In this document: positions 59,069 through 64,000 of the stretch, piece by piece | Position numbering within the stretch: the first letter of the stretch is position 1 | Layout: each line of letters opens with the position of its first letter | From: Bdellovibrio svalbardensis | Lineage (GTDB): Bacteria > Bdellovibrionota > Bdellovibrionia > Bdellovibrionales > Bdellovibrionaceae | Assembly: GCF_029531655.1 (NCBI RefSeq) | Contig: NZ_JANRMI010000004.1 | Coordinates: 434,001 to 498,000 of the forward strand | Length of the DNA stretch: 64,000 nucleotides | Direction of reading: 5' to 3' | Position numbers and translations under genes: made by a program | Notes under the pieces: model-generated | Seen by the model: only the letters and a program-made list of their open reading frames with translations | Told to the model about the DNA's origin: nothing | The model's database searches: none

Positions 59069-59488
59069 ATGAGTTTTCAAGCGAGCTTCAAGCAAATCCT
59101 TAATGAGAAAATGAATGGAAGCCAGACCTCACACGACCATTCCTCCTCTGAAAAGGCCGCTGATTTGAACTCTGACCCAGCGAACCTGGCTTACTTGATG
59201 GGCCACATCGGCCGCTTCGAATTCCAAATGAAGCGTGGACAATATGCCGCACCTAAAGTTCGTCCACAACGAAAGCCCCACAACTTTTCCACTCACGAAC
59301 GTCTTTCTTATGAATTCTTGAAGACCTGGGTTCACGATCTCCCAGAGGGTTTCACAGACAGCGAATTGAAGAAGGCCTTCCGTCAGGCTGCGATGATCCT
59401 CCACCCTGACCAAGGTGGAAATACGACGCAATTCATGGAGCTGAAAGAGCACTACACAACTCTAAAAGCCTTGCTGGCAGCGAGATAA
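59069..59488 (+). CDS. J-domain (DnaJ-like) protein
   Basis: A 139-residue cytoplasmic protein. A disordered, charged N-terminus (1-70) is followed by a short C-terminal J domain with the diagnostic HPD (112-114, in ILHPDQGGNTTQF), so it can probably stimulate a DnaK-type ATPase. The J domain is at the C-terminus, as in small co-chaperones and TerB-like partners, and glycine- and zinc-binding regions of DnaJ are absent. It is an unusual single-domain co-chaperone and its client is unknown. The ribosome site is weak. Confidence 0.8.
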   Translation: MSFQASFKQILNEKMNGSQTSHDHSSSEKAADLNSDPANLAYLMGHIGRFEFQMKRGQYAAPKVRPQRKPHNFSTHERLSYEFLKTWVHDLPEGFTDSELKKAFRQAAMILHPDQGGNTTQFMELKEHYTTLKALLAAR

Positions 59489-59687
59489 AGACCTTCGCTC
59501 ATGCCTCGAAGAATGGGGCTATACACCCCGCCCACAACGCGGAATGGTAAAAAATTCTTGTTTATAAAATGGAAACTTCATCTGATTCAATCTGAAACAA
59601 TCGGGGCATTACATGTCTGTAAGAACCTTCCGCGAGGTCTTGTAACTGCCGATAAATTCCTTAAATAGGGATATAGTCACAGCCACA

Positions 59688-60956
59688 ATGTTCGAATTTA
59701 GAATCACAGCTGAAGAAGCTCAACAGAAGAGACTTAAATATCTGAAGGTGCTTTACATCATCTCCTTCACGATTCCTGTTATCTATTTCTTTAAGTTTAA
59801 TTTCGAATACAAAGTGCACCAGTACAACACGATCCTGATCAGCATGTGGTTGGCCCTTGTCGTAATCCCCCCCTTTATCCTCTATAAGTTAAAAGAATAT
59901 GTTTATGCAGCAGCCACCGTCATTGGTTTCGCCGCCGCTATCGTCACCTTCTTCCTTTATGTATCAGGCGGAGTTGATGCCCCAGGGATCTTTTGGCTGG
60001 CGGCCTTCCCGTTGGCGATGGCGATCCTTTTGGGCGTTCGAGGCGCTATTGTCGGCTATTTCACAGTCGTGGGCGTGATGCTCTTCTTCTGGTATCTCAA
60101 GGCCAATGGCCTGGGGCCGAATGTTATCGCAGACCACGGCAACTATAGTTTTGAGAAAAGCTTCAACCTCATAGTCTTCTTGCTATTCTCAGCTATCACG
60201 ACCCACCTCTATATTAATGGCGAACAAAAGTATGCCAAGAAGCTTCAAGAACAAAACAACAATGTGGAGAATCTTTTGCGGGTGCTTTTGCACGATGTTG
60301 CCAACACCCTTTCCTCAATGACTTACAACCTCGTCAAAGCCCGCGAGGACCAGGATCTGGCGCCCGCCAACTCTGAGTTGGATAAGATGGAACGTGCAGT
60401 GGCAGACATTAACAGCCTGCTCACTCAGGTGCGCCACTTGAAATCAGTCAAAGACGGCAAGACTGATATTCTCTTTAAGCCTATATCGATCGCCTTTGTG
60501 CTGAATGAGGTCTTTGAGAAAATTGAAAGTATCGCCAACCAAAAAGGTATCAAACTGGCCCTGGATCTTTCGCGCGAAAAGATGTTCGTCAATAGCGAGA
60601 AAACGATTCTAAGCAATGTGGTTCTTTTGAACCTTCTTAGCAATGCGGTGAAGTTTTCTCACCCTGGCGACCGCATCGATCTGCGCGCTTATTCCAAAGA
60701 CTCTGAGGCGGTTATTGAAATTCAAGACTATGGAGTGGGAATGCCTGAGCCCCTCGTCGCACAAATTTTTAGTCTGAACGCTCGGACCACCCGCTCTGGC
60801 ACCCATGGGGAAAAAGGCACTGGCTACGGCATGCCTTTGGTCAAAGAATATCTGCAAATGATGGGCGGAACTATAGATGTCAGCTCCCGCGAAGAGCCTT
60901 ATCTGCAGCACCCCCGGGGCACTAAGATCACCCTTAAAATTCCTTTGGCCCAATAA
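59688..60956 (+). CDS. Membrane sensor histidine kinase
   Basis: A 422-residue protein. Six hydrophobic segments (about 20-36, 48-68, 72-92, 100-118, 118-136, 160-176) make up the membrane sensor. A coiled linker leads to the H box with H202 (VLLHDVANTLSS) and a full HATPase domain: N box LLNLLSNAVKFS, G1 DYGVGMP, G2 GTGYGM. No receiver or cognate response regulator gene is adjacent; the CheY-like protein at 53133 is the closest candidate. The signal is unknown. It has its own terminator. Confidence 0.92.
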   Translation: MFEFRITAEEAQQKRLKYLKVLYIISFTIPVIYFFKFNFEYKVHQYNTILISMWLALVVIPPFILYKLKEYVYAAATVIGFAAAIVTFFLYVSGGVDAPGIFWLAAFPLAMAILLGVRGAIVGYFTVVGVMLFFWYLKANGLGPNVIADHGNYSFEKSFNLIVFLLFSAITTHLYINGEQKYAKKLQEQNNNVENLLRVLLHDVANTLSSMTYNLVKAREDQDLAPANSELDKMERAVADINSLLTQVRHLKSVKDGKTDILFKPISIAFVLNEVFEKIESIANQKGIKLALDLSREKMFVNSEKTILSNVVLLNLLSNAVKFSHPGDRIDLRAYSKDSEAVIEIQDYGVGMPEPLVAQIFSLNARTTRSGTHGEKGTGYGMPLVKEYLQMMGGTIDVSSREEPYLQHPRGTKITLKIPLAQ

Positions 60957-60967
60957 AAAAAGACATA

Positions 60968-60995
60968 AAAAAGAGAGCCTTGCGGCTCTCTTTTT
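60968..60995. terminator. Bidirectional terminator
   Basis: A 12-bp stem AAAAAGAGAGCC/GGCTCTCTTTTT with loop TTGC, between the histidine kinase gene and the convergent ettA. Confidence 0.9.
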
Positions 60996-61037
60996 AGTTT
61001 TACCTACTCCGACGAAGTCGGAGTGCAGACAAGCAAA

Positions 61038-62708
61038 TTAGATCATTTTGAAGCGGATACGCTTTGGACCAGCATTTTCGCCAAGGCGTTTCTTGCGGTC
61101 TTCTTCGTATTCCGAGAAGTTTCCAGGGAAGAATTCAATTTTTGAATCCCCCTCGAACGCCATGATATGCGTACAGACGCGGTCCAAGAACCAACGGTCA
61201 TGCGAGATCACCACGGCAGATCCACCGAACTCGAGCAAGGCTTCTTCAAGCGCACGCATCGTGTTCACGTCCAAATCATTCGTCGGCTCATCCAGCAAAA
61301 GAAGATTGCCGCCTTCTTTAAGGATCTTCGCCATGTTCACGCGGTTTCTTTCACCACCCGACAATTGACCAACTTTCTTCTGTTGATCAGAGCCCGAGAA
61401 GTTGAACCAAGAAACGTACTGACGAGAATTGATCTCGCGTGTGCCCAATTGGATCACATCGGCACCGCCTGAAAGTTCCTCGAAGATGGTTTTTTCTGGA
61501 TTCAGAGTTTCACGTGTTTGATCGACATAAGCAATCTTCACGGTCTCCCCGACTTTGAAAGTACCTTTATCTGCAGTCTCTTTTCCAGTGATCATACGGA
61601 ACAATGTTGATTTACCCACACCATTCGGTCCAATAACCCCGACAATCGCCCCTTTAGGAATCGTGAAGCTGACATCGTCCAACAACGCTTTGTGGTCATA
61701 GGCCTTCGTAATGCCCTTGGCTTCGATGACGATATCGCCCAAGCGAGGTCCCGGTGGAATATAGATAGACATCTCTTGGATTTTCTCTGGAGATGCTTCT
61801 TTCAACAAGTTTTCGTAGTTAGAAATACGTGCCTTAGATTTCGCCTGACGAGCCTTAGCTCCTTGACGAATCCAATCCAACTCGCGCTCCAAGGTTTTCG
61901 CTTTGCGAGCTTGGTCTTTTTGTTCCGCAGCGGTGCGCTTGTCTTTTTGCTCCAACCAAGACGTGTAATTCCCTTTCCAGGGAATGCCTTCGCCTCTGTC
62001 CAGCTCCAAAATCCAACCGGCAACGTTGTCCAAGAAGTAACGATCATGCGTGACCGCGATAACAGTTCCTGGGAACTTCGAAAGATATTGCTCAAGCCAT
62101 GCCACTGATTCCGCGTCCAAGTGATTCGTTGGCTCATCCAGAAGCAAAATATCTGGCTCTGACATGATCAATCTTGCCAATGCCACACGACGCTTTTCAC
62201 CCCCAGAAAGGTTGGTGACAGCCATGTCGCCATCTGGACAGCGAAGTGCATCCATGACGATTTCGATCTTTTGATCGACATCCCAGGCACCCAAGGCTTC
62301 TAGTTTTTCTTGAAGTACACCCTGTTTTTCAATCAGCTTGTTCATTTCGTCTGGATCCAAATCTGGATCTGCGAATTTATCATTGATCGCGTTGTACTCT
62401 TTCATCACCTTCGGCAATTCGCCCATACCTGCGAAGATGTTTTCTTTCACAGTCAGAGTGTCATCGAGTTTTGGTTCTTGCTCGAAGTAGCCGACTTTCA
62501 TTGTCTTAGATGGGAAGGCTTCACCAAGGAAATCCTTGTCGACTCCTGCCATGATTCTGAGCAAAGTGGATTTACCAGAACCGTTCAGACCCAGAACGCC
62601 GATCTTCGCGCCATAGAAGTAAGAAAGATAGATGTCCTTCAAAACATAACGATTTGGAGGATATACTTTACTTACGCCCTTCATTGTGTAGATAATCTCT
62701 TGAGACAT
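61038..62708 (-). CDS. ettA: ABC-F translational throttle protein
   Basis: A 556-residue soluble ABC-F ATPase with two nucleotide-binding domains. Walker A NGSGKST and NGVGKST, signature LSGGEKRRVALARL and LSGGERNRVNMAKIL, and Walker B LLLDEPTNHLD and LLLDEPTNDLD are all present. The P-site interaction linker of about 60 basic residues lies between domains (about 245-310). Length and the C-terminal GPKRIRFKMI agree with EttA, which binds the ribosomal E site when ATP is scarce. It has no membrane segment. Confidence 0.95.
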   Translation of the reverse strand: MSQEIIYTMKGVSKVYPPNRYVLKDIYLSYFYGAKIGVLGLNGSGKSTLLRIMAGVDKDFLGEAFPSKTMKVGYFEQEPKLDDTLTVKENIFAGMGELPKVMKEYNAINDKFADPDLDPDEMNKLIEKQGVLQEKLEALGAWDVDQKIEIVMDALRCPDGDMAVTNLSGGEKRRVALARLIMSEPDILLLDEPTNHLDAESVAWLEQYLSKFPGTVIAVTHDRYFLDNVAGWILELDRGEGIPWKGNYTSWLEQKDKRTAAEQKDQARKAKTLERELDWIRQGAKARQAKSKARISNYENLLKEASPEKIQEMSIYIPPGPRLGDIVIEAKGITKAYDHKALLDDVSFTIPKGAIVGVIGPNGVGKSTLFRMITGKETADKGTFKVGETVKIAYVDQTRETLNPEKTIFEELSGGADVIQLGTREINSRQYVSWFNFSGSDQQKKVGQLSGGERNRVNMAKILKEGGNLLLLDEPTNDLDVNTMRALEEALLEFGGSAVVISHDRWFLDRVCTHIMAFEGDSKIEFFPGNFSEYEEDRKKRLGENAGPKRIRFKMI

Positions 62709-62966
62709 GATGTCACTCTCCTAAAACAAGCTTAGCTAAAAGAAGCAATTTATCAGGCTAAAAGTACTTGTCAAATGGAGTTCCTTTTATGAGACTATCG
62801 CCCTTCCTTGACTGGTAAAGGGATTCCGAAGAGGACGAAACGTTTTAAGTTTTCGTATTATTTGGAGGCGATTTTAAAAAAACAGAAGAGCACGATGCGA
62901 TTCTGGTAGCGAAACAGCACTTAAACAGCCTCGCGCTGATACAGAACTGAATAGATTTTAAGCATA

Positions 62967-63224
62967 ATGAGTGAAGACATCGTAGTGAAACAACCCGCAC
63001 CAATGGCACCTAGCAACAAAGAAGGCGCCAAAGAGAGCTCGAAAGAAAGCTCTCGCCGCTCATTATTCGGGAACCTGAACTCCGAACTCCAACAGGCTTT
63101 GAATACTTGGGACGTTCTCACCGAACAAATGGCTGAGAAGATCTCGCCGGAAGAAGAACAGCTTAAAGAAGTCAAAAGACTTCTGGGTGAGCTTAAATCC
63201 AAACTTTCTGAATTCTCTGAATAA
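62967..63224 (+). CDS. Small helical protein of unknown function
   Basis: An 85-residue cytoplasmic protein. The first 30 residues are disordered (lysine/serine/proline-rich). The rest is predicted to be two or three helices, including LFGNLNSELQQALNTWDVLT and EEEQLKEVKRLLGELKSKL, a likely coiled coil. The ribosome site is weak (TTTTAAGC). It is convergent with bolA, 7 bases apart. No family is recognised. Confidence 0.55.
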   Translation: MSEDIVVKQPAPMAPSNKEGAKESSKESSRRSLFGNLNSELQQALNTWDVLTEQMAEKISPEEEQLKEVKRLLGELKSKLSEFSE

Positions 63225-63231
63225 TTTTTTA

Positions 63232-63555
63232 TTACTTATCGTGTTTGCTGCCACCGCGACACTCTGGGGAAATAAAGTTCAAAGCGTCTTTTTGCTTTTC
63301 GAACTCTTCCGGAGTGAGGGTTTTCTGCGTCAGCGCGTGGAGCCCCGTTTGCAGCTCTTCTTTTAAGAGATCATTGACCATGCGCTGGCGATCGATGCGG
63401 GACTTCCCCTCGAACGCGGGCGCAACAACCAACACTTTATAATGGGAATCGCTGCGGGGGCCGGAGTGCATATGGCTCTCGTTTTCGATCTCCAACACCG
63501 TCGGAGCGAGAGCCTTGCTTAGATTTTCTCTGATTCTGGATTCGCGAGAAGACAT
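63232..63555 (-). CDS. BolA-family protein
   Basis: A 107-residue protein with the BolA fold: SRIRENLSKALAPTVLEIEN, the metal/glutaredoxin-contact histidine in SHYKVLVVAPAFEGKSRIDRQ and the conserved RQRMVNDLLKEEL helix. BolA proteins work with monothiol glutaredoxins in iron-sulfur regulation. It follows the gene at 63559 by 3 bases, so they form an operon. The C-terminal tail (ECRGGSKHDK) is a short extension. Confidence 0.9.
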   Translation of the reverse strand: MSSRESRIRENLSKALAPTVLEIENESHMHSGPRSDSHYKVLVVAPAFEGKSRIDRQRMVNDLLKEELQTGLHALTQKTLTPEEFEKQKDALNFISPECRGGSKHDK

Positions 63556-63558
63556 GAA

Positions 63559-63996
63559 TTAATGCTTTTTCCTTTTATTGATTTCCGCTTTCACGTAGTC
63601 AGCACCCATTTTTGCCATCGCAAAAACGCCTCTTTCCTCAAGCTTCTTTTCAACGTCTTTGGCTTTGCGCAGGACTTTTGCCGCTGCGATTTGCGCCAAC
63701 GGATTGCCCACAGGAAGACCTTCAAACTGCCCGTCTTTCACCCACTCATCGGCCACGGTGTCTGCCAATTCCATAACCTTCGGAGCTTTTTGGCGAATGA
63801 CTTCACTGCCATAGAATTCCAAATGAACTTTTTCAGCATTTGGTTCCGCCGCGGGAGCACCTTCAGCGATCATCTCGCTGGCTGCCAATGATTCATCATC
63901 GTAAGTGGAAGGATGGATGCCTTCATTTTGTGCCTCAGTATTGATCGCTTCCATCTCGTCAGCCGCTTGTTCATTGATCTCAGCCGCGTCCGCCAT
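63559..63996 (-). CDS. Protein of unknown function in an operon with BolA
   Basis: A 145-residue cytoplasmic protein. The front (1-50) is acidic and disordered (EINEQAADEMEAINTEAQNE); the rest is helical and includes GNPLAQIAAAKVLRKAKDVEKKL. ATG 63996 is only 4 bases from the window end, so an earlier start cannot be excluded and the ribosome site is not visible. No family is recognised. Confidence 0.6.
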   Translation of the reverse strand: MADAAEINEQAADEMEAINTEAQNEGIHPSTYDDESLAASEMIAEGAPAAEPNAEKVHLEFYGSEVIRQKAPKVMELADTVADEWVKDGQFEGLPVGNPLAQIAAAKVLRKAKDVEKKLEERGVFAMAKMGADYVKAEINKRKKH

Positions 63997-64000
63997 AATT

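Noticed and set aside
58844-59095. 83-codon minus-strand frame with repeating F-A-F-L peptides
   Set aside because: It translates the 21-bp array; the length is a multiple of 3, so an open frame with repeated residues is expected by chance.

Overview
The window looks like chromosomal DNA of a Bdellovibrio-type predatory bacterium (Bdellovibrionota). This is inferred from three things: many small secreted or lipidated proteins of unknown function, two TIGR02147/DUF4423-type regulators, and moderate GC with conserved housekeeping genes scattered among lineage-specific ones. No 16S gene is present, so the assignment is an inference.

Layout. 1-5.2 kb: 5' end of a heavy-metal P-type ATPase, a VWA-domain lipoprotein, and a three-gene MacA/FtsX/ATPase export operon. 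5.4-14.8 kb: a nitroreductase, two LysR regulators each divergent from a small secreted protein, a BamA/Omp85-like barrel and several exported proteins. 14.9-18.5 kb: a sigma-54-type cluster. It has an enhancer-binding protein with a GAF domain and an altered GAFTGA loop, a lipoprotein and small proteins, preceded by GG-N10-GC (-24/-12) promoter signatures. 18.7-25 kb: a single-span protein with a FliF/FliG-like layout, a dihaem peroxidase, and a cNMP-binding protein coupled to an LpxH-like phosphatase. 25-32 kb: RNA-modification and metabolic genes (U32/RlhA-like, a methyltransferase behind an 11-codon leader ORF, chorismate mutase, RlmI-like, JmjC/cupin). 32-39 kb: outer-membrane barrels and a 21-repeat RCC1 protein with a twin-arginine leader. 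That gene is divergent from a TIGR02147 regulator, and two identical 26-bp dyads lie between them.

39.5-52.6 kb is accessory in character. It holds an acyltransferase, a PgaB-like deacetylase, a third LysR/secreted pair, a second TIGR02147 gene next to a decayed partner, at least four broken genes, a duplicated hairpin repeat beside a diverged pgaB 3' fragment, and copies of the terminator and flank of the tRNA-Asp gene at 52.5 kb. No integrase or transposase was found.

52.7-64 kb is mostly core: an HMA protein, a CheY-like receiver, orn, a SnoaL-like protein, a solute-binding protein, ahcY, map, an H1-tailed SWIB protein, a J-domain protein, a histidine kinase, ettA and bolA. An array of about eight units with a period near 21 bp lies between the H1/SWIB and J-domain genes.

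The main themes are repeated pairing of one regulator with one exported protein (three LysR, two TIGR02147, one sigma-54 activator), and visible turnover of exported-protein genes in the 39-52 kb section.
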